Below, in pieces: positions 46,686 through 57,052 of a stretch of DNA of 60,000 nt; the stretch's first letter is position 1; each line of letters opens with the position of its first letter. Below the pieces are notes generated by a model, which made no database searches, was not told the DNA's origin, and saw only the letters and a list, made by a program, of their open reading frames with translations. Origin of the DNA: Hydractinia symbiolongicarpus (taxonomy: Eukaryota; Cnidaria; Hydrozoa; Anthoathecata; Hydractiniidae). Position numbers and translations under genes: made by a program. The stretch spans positions 10,294,001-10,354,000 of the forward strand of contig NC_079884.1 of NCBI RefSeq assembly GCF_029227915.1. The letters run 5' to 3'.

Positions 46686-46985
46686 ATGAGATACAACCTT
46701 CCACAGGTGAGTACAAAACATACAGCGAAATCAGGCTTTATTCATGTGATGGAAAACATGGCTGCCCATATGAGGGATGGTGGTGAGTACATATACGAGG
46801 ACTACCTTTGTGGGGATGCATGCTGCCTGGTCTACGTGGAAGAGCGAAAGTTGCATGACAGCGCGTACGAAATGTCGGTGTGGTTGCTGAAAAGGTGCTA
46901 TAAGGGAGGGCCTGCACTAGATTGGAAAAGCCTCGAAAAATTTGGAGGTGACTTGACGCAAGAGGAATTTTTGGGGTTGGTTTGA
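46686..46985 (+). CDS. Small hypothetical protein of the compact ORF cluster
   Basis: 99 codons, no recognised domain. The sequence is balanced (MENMAAHMRDGGEYIYEDY..., GDLTQEEFLGLV), not the low-complexity pattern of chance frames in this AT-rich DNA. The stop codon lies one base before a 12-bp perfect hairpin. The next ORF starts 34 bases later. The tight spacing resembles virus-like or transposon gene order rather than the host's intron-rich genes. Confidence 0.45.
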   Translation: MRYNLPQVSTKHTAKSGFIHVMENMAAHMRDGGEYIYEDYLCGDACCLVYVEERKLHDSAYEMSVWLLKRCYKGGPALDWKSLEKFGGDLTQEEFLGLV

Positions 46986-46986
46986 A

Positions 46987-47013
46987 ATATCTTACAACGT
47001 GGTTGTAAGATAT
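46987..47013 (+). promoter_or_regulatory. Perfect 12-bp hairpin between two small ORFs
   Basis: Stem ATATCTTACAAC and its exact complement with a three-base GTG loop. It begins right after the stop of the upstream ORF and ends 6 bases before the ATG at 47020; the sequence after the stem continues as AATAAA. It could act in RNA end formation or as a regulatory palindrome. Confidence 0.7.
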
Positions 47014-47019
47014 AATAAA

Positions 47020-47370
47020 ATGTGCGTCAACTGTCAATCAAAATTTAATATTTTCGGAACCGCAACGTTGATTGCATTTATGGCCGGCGTAGGTATATAC
47101 TTTCCTCTTATGGCTCTGGCATTAGTACAAGAATCAGAGAAGGAGGGGTCCAATGAACGGAGGATTAAAGACCTGGAGGATCGTCTTGATGTCTTAATAA
47201 ATGAATCAACATGTACCTGCGGGCGTAGGTTCGTGGTAAGTGGTAAAATGTTATGCTGGTACTGCTACCATAAACATATCACATATAATGGGGACGGCTG
47301 TGCATGTACGATGACATGCAATTTTTTGAAGTCGTCCGAAATATACAATAAGGAAGATGCTAAAATTTGA
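47020..47370 (+). CDS. Small membrane/Cys-rich hypothetical protein of the cluster
   Basis: 116 codons from ATG 47020; an upstream in-frame GTG at 46999 lies in the hairpin loop, so I reject it. One hydrophobic segment at about residues 11-33 (IFGTATLIAFMAGVGIYF...) is probably membrane-spanning. A charged linker follows, then a cysteine-rich part (CTCGRRF, CWYCYHKH, CACTMTC) that could bind metal. The 3' end overlaps the next ORF by 14 bases. Family not recognised. Confidence 0.45.
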   Translation: MCVNCQSKFNIFGTATLIAFMAGVGIYFPLMALALVQESEKEGSNERRIKDLEDRLDVLINESTCTCGRRFVVSGKMLCWYCYHKHITYNGDGCACTMTCNFLKSSEIYNKEDAKI

Positions 47371-47665
47371 GAACGAGCTCGTCAATCCGAAACTATTCTA
47401 CAGTTTTGCTTCCACGTTTACAGATATTAATGATATCAATGTAGAATACCTGACAGTTTTAGAAGCCAGGCCTGCTAACGGAGGTAAGGACAAACGGTAT
47501 ATACTAGGATACCATGCACAAGATCTCTTTGCTGCCCTGATGGTGAAAACACCGAAAATCTGGTCCGCACATGGGGTGACACGGTACAACGCCAATGCAG
47601 TACCAGCAATGAGCCTCGATTTTGAGGAATACTCCGATTGGGTTAAGAAGTACCGCCGGGTATAG
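47357..47665 (+). CDS. Small hypothetical protein of the cluster, possibly cut by a stop codon
   Basis: 102 codons, overlapping the previous ORF by 14 bases. No domain recognised. It stops at a TAG (47663-47665), but the same frame continues for about 21 more codons (QKIKELISDQLTTEPVKKTV) to a TGA at 47729, so the TAG may be a nonsense mutation. A second frame opens at 47648 and runs into the next ORF. Confidence 0.45.
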   Translation: MLKFENELVNPKLFYSFASTFTDINDINVEYLTVLEARPANGGKDKRYILGYHAQDLFAALMVKTPKIWSAHGVTRYNANAVPAMSLDFEEYSDWVKKYRRV

Positions 47666-48105
47666 CAAAAGATCAAGGAGTTGATTTCCGACCAACTGAC
47701 GACAGAGCCTGTAAAAAAGACCGTTATGTGAATGCTAAACTCCAATATTACAAGGACACGATCACGACCAAATTCCAGGGTATGCCGATACCCTACGATG
47801 AGCCCTGCCAGGTCAGTGCCATCCTAGCTATTTCATCGGTATATGTACAAGGTAAAAATCACTATCTCCAGGTACATATCACAGAATGTCGATACAAGGA
47901 CTTGGTTGCTAAGCGAGGACTAGAAAACCATATATTTTATGGACCTTTTGGGTCCATAGAATATATATATAAAAGTAAGGCCTATATTCAGGTGGAGACT
48001 CTACATAGTGCTTGCATACTGTACAGATTGAAGGTTTTTTTTAAATTTCGTCCTTGCCTTCTTTTCTGCCCTTGGCAACCAGCTGAGCTCTCTCCTGTTG
48101 ATTGA
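47648..48105 (+). CDS. Hypothetical protein of the cluster, start uncertain
   Basis: The frame is open from 47648 (EVPPGIAKDQGVDFRPTDD...) to 48105. The first ATG in it is only at about 47782 (MPIPYDEPCQVSAIL), so either a frameshift joins it to the preceding ORF or the start is internal. The body (LAISSVYVQGKNHYLQVHIT...) reads like a real beta-rich protein. The last 30 or so residues run antisense to a decayed coiled-coil frame and are probably not coding. A 16-bp hairpin lies inside it at 47930-47966. Confidence 0.35.
47930..47966 (+). repeat. Hairpin with 16-bp stem and TATA-like flank
   Basis: Arms 47930-47945 and 47951-47966 pair at 15 of 16 positions around a TTTTG loop (core TATGGACC/GGTCCATA). 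ATATATATAAAAG follows at once, the same hairpin-then-TATA arrangement as at 46987-47020. Confidence 0.65.
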
Positions 48106-48350
48106 TGGCATTTACGGTCCTATTAAACCTCTGCCTCATTTATTCCTTCAACAGCATATACCTTTCCTTTTCCCTACTGATAAGGCTATACTCGTGGTCA
48201 CTGATAACGCTGTTTTCCATTGCCTTGCTGATCAGATTTACAATCGAGTTTAGTTTCGCCTCCGCGAGTAGCCTATCATGTTTTTTGGACTTAACACGCA
48301 ACCGTTTAAAGGCTTATTATTCGTCAAGCATGTTTTCCACTTTTTTCTTT
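48050..48350 (-). pseudogene. Decayed coiled-coil ORF, antisense to the end of the small-ORF cluster
   Basis: Read on the minus strand, one frame gives a helical, charged protein (KSKKHDRLLAEAKLNSI, ISKAMENSVISDHEYSL) interrupted by TAA TAA and a further TAA. It resembles a coiled-coil segment I recall from many uncharacterised repeated proteins in cnidarian and insect genomes; that is memory, not a search. The good reading frame despite three stops indicates recent decay of a mobile-element or virus-like gene facing the cluster. Confidence 0.45.
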
Positions 48351-48459
48351 TCTAATAATACATTCCCAATAAAAATTCTAAAAATATTACAGTTCCCTAA
48401 AAACAATACCCTAAAAACACCAAATATTAGTATAAAAATGTATAAAAAATTTTTTTGAA

Positions 48460-49003
48460 CAAGTAATTCATTTTAATTTTAAACTTTCGTTGTTAATAAC
48501 TCCGATCTAAATATAAAATTCAAATTATATTGTGCTACTCTCAACAGTCTTTAAAAGAAAGGCGGGAAAAATATGGTCTGTGGGTGTACAGCTCTCAACA
48601 GTGTTAAAAAGAAAGGGAACAACTTGTTAAAAAATGAATCTTTCGTACAGAGAATTGCCGAAGGGTGAAAGAAAATATGGTCTGTGGATGTTTAATAACC
48701 ACGCAACAGGTAATTTTTAATAAATTGTAACATTGAAAAAAATAGGGCAAGCTTCACTTTTCACAAATAGTCAACCTCGTCCCCAGGGTTCTTCCACGTA
48801 ATGCTATTCTGACGAGAGGGCTTCGCAATATTATGGCTATTGTGTCAAAATATAATAGGCATAAAAGAGCTCTGGGGAAGAGATCGAATTTAGTCACAGA
48901 CTCGAAAGTTAAGGTAATTTTTTAAAATCAGAGGAACACATTTTAATGATATTGTTTTACATGTAGTTCATTCAAATTAAAGTGTTTTCAAACATTATTT
49001 AAC
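48460..49003. other. Intergenic stretch with a short duplication and a foldback element
   Basis: About 48534-48700 holds two or three imperfect copies of CTCTCAACAGT and ATATGGTCTGTGG. About 48773-48895 is a diverged CCTCGTTCCCAGGG-type foldback element (left CAACCTCGTCCCCAGGG, right GCTCTGGGGAAGAGAT). Confidence 0.5.
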
Positions 49004-52000
49004 TCACCGTTTTTCTTCTTCTTCGATTTCATCCGTCATAACAGCGTGATAGGTGTCTTCCAAAAAGAGGCACAAGAAAGCACTAACCAAAGCCAATATA
49101 CCGTTCACTGTAAACGGCAAGTGGCGAGATATTTTACTAAGAGTTTTGTTCTGTGGCGCCATTATACCGCCAATCCTTGCGCCAACATTTACGAAGCCAT
49201 GGGCGCTACTCCTGAAAAACAAATTGTATTACCTCACAAACTTGTTTTTTTTAAACTAGCACTTCTTACATACTTTCTTTATAAGCTACACAAAACTATG
49301 CGTGAGTCTCAATGTTCCTTAAGCTTTTGCAGGCTCAACAGTTGTCTTTTTGTTGCTTCTTTACTATCTACTTTATTTACTAGTTTGCTAGCTCAGTTGC
49401 ACTGGTGCACCAATCAAAAACCTCTGTTGTAATCACGTTTTTCGGAGAACCTTACGTGAGTTTTAGTGTAAGGTATTTCCCAGAAACTATTACAATCCTC
49501 GTTGTTTGTCCTTTTTCCTTTTACCCAATTCAGAATAGCTGTTGCTTACAAACAACATCGTTCCCAGGGCATTTTGTCTCCCATCGGCGCTGCGCTTGTC
49601 CGATCTGCAAAAAGAAACAACTGGTCCTGGGATCGAGGTTGGCTTACAAGTTGCTTTGTTTTATTAAGGATTAAAGCCTCACGTTACTTATAAAATGTTG
49701 CTTATAAAAGAAATGTTTGCTAAAATATTCTCACCTTAACACTGTGGGGAAAGATTCAGTTGTAAATACAACAATAGCATTCCATGACGCTGCTAAGAAG
49801 AGTCTGGAAACTAAAGCTAGTACATTCATAGAGATATCAAAATATTCCGTGGTGACGAAGTAAGCGATAGTGACGCCAAACGATGCAAGTGATGTGGCTA
49901 CCAAGAAGAAGATTGTTGTATACTTCCGTGCTAAACTAAAGTTGAGAGAAAACAACGTATATAAGTGAATATATGTTTGGTATCACAATTTCCTCTTTTT
50001 TTATCTAAAATATCAGCTCTGCTTTCTATATACCGTGCACACCTTTCATGTGATAAATGCTTAGAAGCTGGATATCTTTTTAAAAAGAAAACGCCTCTAA
50101 TTAGTGGACAGAGAGAGAAAGAGTGAACATTTGAAGTAACAGGCTTTCTGTAAAAGACACGTGTATTTGCAAATGTTATGCTTTGATGTTTGTACTTTTT
50201 CTTCCCTATGAGTTAAAATTCACCCAAAGTGTTTTATTCATAAAAAAAAATAATAAGAAGAAACAATAGTAATTAAATAAAACAATATCAAAAATCGATT
50301 GTTACCATTTTGATACTGGCCATACAAGCATCACACAAAAAGCTTCACTGAGTCCCATCAAAGCCATGTTGAGAGAAATATCACCAGAAAGTTCGCCCAC
50401 ACCCAACGTGAGACCATAGTAGGTAAACGATGCACCCATCCTGTAATAAATTTTTCGAAGAAGAACTTATTGGTGTTATAACGAAAATAAATTTTTTAAA
50501 CACTACGATAGGAGAGCTTACGACCAGCCTACGTATCGTTTAAAATTATACAGAAGAAATACTGGGAACGAAGTTACAATCAAATTTATAGGCATATCCA
50601 AGATTAGTTTGTTGGTCGTATAGCATTCAACACAACTTCAACTGCATCACAACTTCTCAGCAACTTCGGCATTTTCTGCAGAAAAATTAAGGGGACGGAA
50701 ACAAGCAAAAATAATAAAAGTTCTAAAGTAGTACCAACTTCGATCCCAAGCTCTCCCTATTTTTTCGATACGAGGAAACTCAGTTAAACGCAACTCACCA
50801 CATAAAGTGAAGTATAAAGGCTTTATATCTGGTTGATCTGTTTCGTATCAACGACACATAATTATACTTTAGCATAGATTCCTTCGTTGATAACATGTCT
50901 TTGGATAAAATTTTATCAATAGCGTCCATATCTGGTTCTGGTTTTCCATTTCTTCGGGCTATTCTTCGCAATACTTTTTTCCCTGTTCTTACTTTATTGT
51001 GAGTGAAATACCAGCGGACACTTTCTGGTGAAAAACTAAAATGGATAGCGAGTTATTACCTCAATGCTAATAATTTCCGGGGTACTAATATTCATGGGTC
51101 GAAAAAATTTACATTTGTTCGTATGATTTTCGCGAATAACGTAAAAATGACCTGACAAATTTTTACGAATGTGTTGAAAATTACCTTTCGTCAAACCAAA
51201 AGATGTTACCCATATTCTTTTGACTCCATCCGAAACACTGTTAAAGAAACTTTTTACTGAGCCATTAAAAGAAAAAATTGCTGGTGCTTCTCCTTTAGTA
51301 GTGCATGAAATTAAAAGAGAAACAGGTCGCTCGATGTAAAAATTTCACTAGTCAATGACTTCTCTTGAGTGTCTGAAATTTTTAAGTAAAAACAAAGTCT
51401 AAAAAGGGTATGTCTTTTCTTACCAAAATCCAATACCAACACAGTGTTATTTACAAAAGTATAATTACCAGAGGTAACGTAAAAACGTAATATTTGAAAC
51501 AAAATTTAATATTTGCTAGGAGGATAGAAAGATATTTAAAAAATATGGCATGATGCGTAAATTCAAAAAATAGGTACAACATGAGTAAATGCTATATGAA
51601 AAAGTGAATTAAAAACATCCGCACTCACCAAAATAACAACACAACCGGGCTACCTAGTGCGGTCGTAGCATAACAAAGATGGCGCCAGTTTGGTAGCAAC
51701 TTAAACATGGCTCCAAATAAGATTACGCCAACTTCCCAGCCTGGTACAACATTGATAGATGTTCTCCATTCTGTTCCAACGAATTCATATATATAAACGC
51801 CAATCACTGAAAGATAACCTGAATAAATGAAAGTATGAGAGTAGTATGATTTTAGCATTAAAATTAGTATTGTTAAGGATTTCCCTTCTCTCCAAAGAAG
51901 GCTTACCTCAATGGAGATTCTGACAGGAAAGAAGATTATTTGTAATAAAAGTTTGGCGGATTGGCAGGAATCTCATTTCGGAAAAAAAGCTTAATTTTTA

Positions 52001-53421
52001 TGAAAACTGCCAAACCCGCCTCCGACTTATATCTCCCCTTCGTAGAATGTCAATATGCATGCTTCGTGATAGATGCTGGACCAGCTTCTGGATTTTGATC
52101 TAAATTTCCTAGCCAATACCAATACTCCTTGAAAGAGGACTGCAAAACGGTTTAGAGAATTTTAGTTGTGACTTACAGGAAAATCATTTGATCTGATAAA
52201 AAAAAGTGCTTTCAAACACTGAAGTTTGTCGTTTAAAAAAAATAAAAAAGAGAGTCGCTACCGCACAGATGCAACCACTGTGGGTTGTCAATTCAAATTC
52301 ATCACCAAAAACTAAATTGAGTCATATATTACCTCCTAATGAAAACCCTAAGAAAAATGCAGCAACCGCCATCATTTGCCAGTTCACAGATAAACCAAGA
52401 AGAAGGATAAAACAAAGAACGAAAGTATATGCAAAAAGAAGAGCTCTTTTACGACCAATCCAATCGCCTATAAAAACAATAAATATATCCAAAATCGAAA
52501 AGCAAAAAACAGGACCACTAACATAGAGTACTAACAAATAACACTCTTTTCACTGGGGAGTCTGCTTTCACACAAAGACGAAAGAAACAAGAGGCATTGG
52601 GATCAAAGTTGCGAACTTACCTAATTGACCAATCACTGCAGCTCCAAATAAAACACCAACCATTTGTATTGTCGTAATTGCTGTTGGTATCCAGTCTCTT
52701 GAACACACCAAACTCCACTGACGAAAAGAGTTATAGAAGAGTTATAGAATTATACCTTCGTTTCTCTACATAATTGGTGAATTACAAATCGAAGTGTTGG
52801 GCAACACCAAGACAAGCTGGTAATTTCTTTAATAGCCTTCCCTCATAACCTCATTGCCAGATGTTATTGTCTTTCGACATCGAGGCCGTCGGCAAAGTTA
52901 GCCGTCAATAAAGCGCCAACGATATCAGGCAATAAGCCTGGGGACGAGGATGCTTACCTCACTAACAATTGTGTATATGTTATCGTCAAATACGATTGTT
53001 TCGTTCCCAAACTCTGGACATGTTTTTGTCTTTCTTATGGTATAGGATATGTTACCTGAAATGAAATATCGTGAACCAGAAAAAGAGAAAATAGAAAACA
53101 TGGTTTTCTCAGGCTAAATTACTATTGGCAAAAGGTAGTTGTAGATGACGGAGGGTAATAATTTTGCAGACTTAGTGTCTCGACTAAGATATATAAAAGA
53201 TGAAAAGGTATAAACAGTGTTTAATTTTGTACAAGGGACAAAGTGGAATACTCGTTTCATTAAAGACGGTGCTTTCAGTCCACCAATCAGGTTGCGCGCC
53301 AGCGAAACTCATCATAATCATGCTCCATGCCCCAAAAACTCTCGTTAGCGATACAGCCACTAGAATAATGAATTGAGTGCGTCCGAAATTTCCAATTGAA
53401 GTTATGATTGCTTCCTGATAA
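49004..53421 (-). CDS. SLC22-type organic ion transporter (MFS), nine exons found, first exon missing
   Basis: Twelve-helix major-facilitator carrier of the plasma membrane, organic cation/anion type. Exons on the minus strand: 53252-53421, 52958-53055, 52621-52717, 52333-52467, 51629-51818, 50799-51035, 50306-50440, 49735-49935, 49004-49211. All junctions are GT-AG and all phases agree, ending at a natural stop; they encode about 489 residues. Diagnostic pieces: GNFGRTQF, the glycosylated first loop with TCPEF, EWSLVCSRDWIP, GQLGDWIGRKRALL (the MFS signature after helix 2), SPESVRWYFTHNK, and ESFPTVLRSSAHGF followed by GARIGGIMAP. The C-terminal tail is acidic (DEIEEEEKR). The exon with the start Met was not identified; an alternative 5' acceptor near 53439 is possible. 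Substrate cannot be told from sequence. Confidence 0.93.
49553..49641. mobile_element. Foldback MITE, CCTCGTTCCCAGGG family, in the transporter's last intron
   Basis: Left end AACATCGTTCCCAGGGC and right end CCTGGGATCGAGGTTG are complementary, about 89 bp apart in total. Related to copies at 19.7, 48.8, 55.9 and 56.1 kb. Confidence 0.7.
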
Positions 53422-53456
53422 CTAAGAGTATGTCTGACATCTAAAAAGAGTGTGAG

Positions 53457-53718
53457 GATCTGTAGTGTAGTGGTAGCACATTCGACTTATAATCATAAAG
53501 TTTCAGGTTCGGGTCCCTACGCCGGCGCACTTAAAATGTAATGTTGTCAGCACATTTGGTGCCGTCTACTGACCGCTAACTGGCTTGTGTGGCAAGCAAG
53601 GAAGTCAGAGCAATGTTTTACGCATCTCTAGCAGACATAGTTACACACGGAGAGGAGAAGGAACCAATTATTAGGATAGAATAAACAAGGACATTAAATC
53701 TTCCCGTTACTTACTTAC
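53457..53718 (+). mobile_element. tRNA-derived SINE
   Basis: The head has polymerase III boxes: A-box-like TAGTGTAGTGG and B-box GGTTCGGGTCC, spaced as in a tRNA. A body of about 180 bp follows, with a TTAC repeat at the 3' end (about 53703-53716), like the tail of the LINE at 22.6-28.1 kb. It is not a functional tRNA because the stems do not fold properly. Confidence 0.75.
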
Positions 53719-53719
53719 T

Positions 53720-54243
53720 AAATATCTCGTTATGGGAACTTTCTCTATTGAGTTTGCATCGCAAGAATAAATACTCTTTTCTCTGTTCGTAATTCCTAAA
53801 TTGCTGTCCGGTGTGGTAGTTTGGACCGGTGCAAAATTCCTGTATCCACTGTTATTAATGGACAGTGCTTGACATATTTCCACTTGCATTAAGAATTGAC
53901 CTATTTGAGAACTCCACACATTATCTATCTTTTTATTGTCAAAGCTTAGTGACAAAAAAATACAATATGCTACCTCTAGTCCCATCTTCATCGATTTGCA
54001 ATTTTTCCAAAGAATCTGTCATCTTTACTTTCTAACCTTGTATGTTTTTATGGATGCTTTTTTCGTTTTCAAAAAAATAGCTTTATGTGATCTCACATTC
54101 CACTGTATTGTTGTATTCTGCGGACACAGGATTTAATAATGTTTTTTGTATAAATAACACTTTTATAATAACACATTTAATTTTAAAAATAAACACGTTT
54201 TTAATTTGAACGGCATGTTTCGACAATTTTAATTGTCATCATT
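53720..54243. other. Flank of the transporter gene, no gene recognised
   Basis: A minus-strand frame of 94 codons (53707-53991) might include the missing first transporter exon, but its phase does not fit the next exon. I do not call it. Confidence 0.4.
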
Positions 54244-54245
54244 TA

Positions 54246-54708
54246 AAGTATTAGATAATGTTAAAATCACATTTTAGTTACACTAGGTGAAGATGAGAGA
54301 AAAGAGAATAAAACAAGGGAATAAACAAGTAAGACAAAAAGAAGGAAAAATTAAGAAAAACATGAAAAAGAAATAATAAAATGTTGATTAAACAGTTAAA
54401 GTTTCTCCCATCCTTTATACAAACCTACCTTAAGTTTCAGTTGCTATTTTTAAGAGGCTTATCTAAAATGGAATAGTAGTTCTCGTTAGCTTGTTATAGC
54501 TAGCTTTACAAGTTGCACAAGAAAATTTATTTTCCTGTTGTTGGAGAGATATTTATCAACTTTAAAAAATACTATTTTAGCTGAGTTTTTTGCAGTACTT
54601 TTCATTGAGGTTTCTCTCTTCTTACCTGCTTATTCCTTTGTTATATTCTCTTTTCTCTCATCTTTCTCTAGCATAATTTAAATGTTTTTTTAAAGATATC
54701 TAATACTT
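54246..54708. mobile_element. 463-bp foldback element with long inverted repeats, TA duplication
   Basis: Arms of about 90-100 bases: the left starts AAGTATTAGATA and the right ends TATCTAATACTT. They share GATGAGAGAAAAGAGAAT and an 'aataaacaagtaag' region with small changes. TA lies on both sides (54244-54245 and 54709-54710), as for Tc1/mariner-type MITEs. No coding capacity. Confidence 0.8.
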
Positions 54709-54710
54709 TA

Positions 54711-55915
54711 GTTGGTAGAGCAGTTTGTAGAAATATTTAAAGAAAGCGAAAAGATCTATGACATTCCATTTTTATATTTTTTCTCAGCAGAACGAGATAA
54801 GTAAATGCAATGATAGATTAAAAAATGTAATAATAAAACTATCAATCTTGGTAAAAATAGGACGGTCACGCTCAATTAATAAACTCTCCATCAGAGTGAG
54901 TTTTAAGTCATTAGACTCATTAGAAGTTGTAAAACGATGCTGGAGAGTCATTTCAAAACATCAAATTTCAAGAACAGTAGTGGACTGAGGACTAAGTTTA
55001 ACGCGCTTACTTATACGTGCAAAAATACCCAGGTGCCCAGACATACAGACTTTAAAATGGAGTTAAGTTTTGCCATAATATGTGGCGTTGAAGCCACTAC
55101 ACTTAAAACAGTAAACGAGTCCGGAGCGTAATGATTTGGGTATTCTGTCCCTTAAAGGCAAAACAGCTACTAAGCTTTCCTCTTGGAAGAAAATATAAAG
55201 TTTAACATCACAATAAGGCACTGCTCAAACAAGCGATGCAAACGTGTTCTAATTTGTGAAGAAAGCTTTTCTAAAAAAGGTAAAACAAAGACTCTTTCTT
55301 AGGAGGAAGAGACACCACAGGCGAAAGTTTACGAACATATAAAAATGGATATATCTTGTCGGTTTTTTTTTTCAACTTCTAATATTTTGTTAATTTTTGT
55401 AATTAACGCTAAGTATAACTTTTAGACTTATGATTTTTAGTATTATATTTATCCAAAGTTCAAAACCTTGTAACCTGATGAAGAAAATTAGAATTCTTAA
55501 AACAAATTAAGTTCAAACTAAAAAAAATGTTTTTTTTTAAAAAGTCGTTTTACAATTCGTGCTACTTAGATAATTCAGAAATAACACATTAAAAAGAACT
55601 AAATTAAAATGAACACGTCTTGATTTACAGTCAGATAAACAAAGCAGGGTTTTTTTCTGTGACATCAACTTTTTTAAGTCACGTAATGCGATCATTTAAA
55701 TAGAAGGCCCATTTACTGATTCATGGGAAAAGGTCGACTTCGATGTCACAAAATGTCATCGCCACTATATGTGTTCAATTTTTTCGAATAAAACTTTGCA
55801 TAATAAAATCTGGAGTGACACATAATCCCTTTAAATTTTTGTTAATAGTAAAAAAATACCGACGAATCTTCACAGCTAATGACATTAAGAAACGGGGTTT
55901 AGGGACAAGTTTAGG
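54711..55915. other. Non-coding stretch, nothing recognised
   Basis: AT-rich DNA with short frames only. No domain, splice pattern or repeat family identified. Confidence 0.45.
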
Positions 55916-56033
55916 CAATCTCGTTCCTAGGGCTTCTTTTTCGCTTTCTGATATGTGGCTGAGCAAAAGAACGCATATCAGAAAAGGAAGAAGAAGCTCA
56001 GAAAGGGAAAAAGAAGCTTTGGGGACGAGATTG
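55916..56033. mobile_element. Foldback MITE, CCTCGTTCCCAGGG family
   Basis: 118 bp with arms of about 36 bases: CAATCTCGTTCCTAGGGC on the left, and the complement ending GGGGACGAGATTG on the right. Its translation gives LVPRASFSLS and REKEALGTRL, which I associate with cnidarian repeats mistaken for protein. A further half copy starts at 56076. Confidence 0.8.
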
Positions 56034-56075
56034 AAGTCCAGTTTTTATTGTTCACAATCTAAAAAACATAGAGTA

Positions 56076-57050
56076 CAACCTCGTTCCCAGGTCGTTTTGC
56101 CTTGTTGGAAGTTATTAGCGGCGAAATTGTTGACCAAAAATTTAAGAACTTATTTTGCTTCATGCGATTTAGTGACACAGGAGGAGCGCTTAATTTCAAT
56201 TATGTTCAAGGTGTCAAATTTTGATATTTTTTAACTAGCTGAAATGGTCCTCTAAGTTTTTGTAGATCATATAGTCCATACGAAGGTAAGAAAAGTACTG
56301 GAATTTTATTAATAAGAAATAAGACCACCAAATGCATTTAAAAAACGAATCAACTAAACGTACTTGTTAGAAGTAATTTTTGCGCGTACTGACCTTTGCA
56401 CATTCGCGCAAATCATTTGCGAAAATTATTAATTACACCTAAAAGGAGAAAGTGTGAATTGTGCTGAAACAGAAATTTTGTTTTGTGTATTGTAGAATTT
56501 ACGAGCTATAAAATAGTCTAATTCAGCTAAATGTTTGCAAAATGATCAATCGAAAAGTCTATACGCGATAAACCGGATATCAAAGTGGCGAAAAATTACT
56601 CTGGGTACGAGGTTGGGAAAGTGTTTTAAAATTAGGGTGGGTAAAATAAAAAGCGAAATAAAAAATATTTATTTTAAATATGCATATAAAATGTATACAA
56701 AACGGAATGTATAAAAAAGCCTTTTCCGGAAACTTTATTTTGTAAACGTTAAAATTTTGAAAGATAAGCATTATTTTTTCAGAAAAGGAAAATAAATGAT
56801 TGAAATCGCTTCAAATAACCAAAGTCCGAATAACTGAAATCGGGTCAGAAATTCCGCGGGGAATGAAAATCATTTCGGATAACACAATTATGTATAAAAC
56901 AAACTAGACTTACTGTATAATTCGTATGGTTTACAGCGAGACTTTTTTATGTTTAACAAAATATAAGACATTTACTAAACATGAAGAACTCTACACGGTT
57001 CAAACAAACGCGTACAGATTATTAATAAATATAACAATTTTTTTATAAAC
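56076..57050. other. Intergenic stretch with a partial foldback copy
   Basis: CAACCTCGTTCCCAGG at 56076 and GGGTACGAGGTTGGG near 56604 may be the two ends of one degraded or larger member of the foldback family. The remainder shows nothing named. Confidence 0.4.
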
Positions 57051-57052
57051 GT

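Noticed and set aside
46999-47019. GTG start for the membrane/Cys-rich ORF
   Set aside because: It lies in the loop and arm of a perfect hairpin; ATG at 47020 is a simpler start.
53457-53530. Functional tRNA gene
   Set aside because: A and B boxes are present, but the acceptor and anticodon stems do not pair properly, and a SINE body and TTAC tail follow.
53707-53991. First exon of the SLC22-type gene
   Set aside because: A donor-like GTAAGT exists after the frame, but its phase does not fit the next exon and the residues do not resemble the family N-terminus.
55743-56234. 163-codon protein gene
   Set aside because: The middle is a foldback MITE (55916-56033), and the rest has no recognisable domain.
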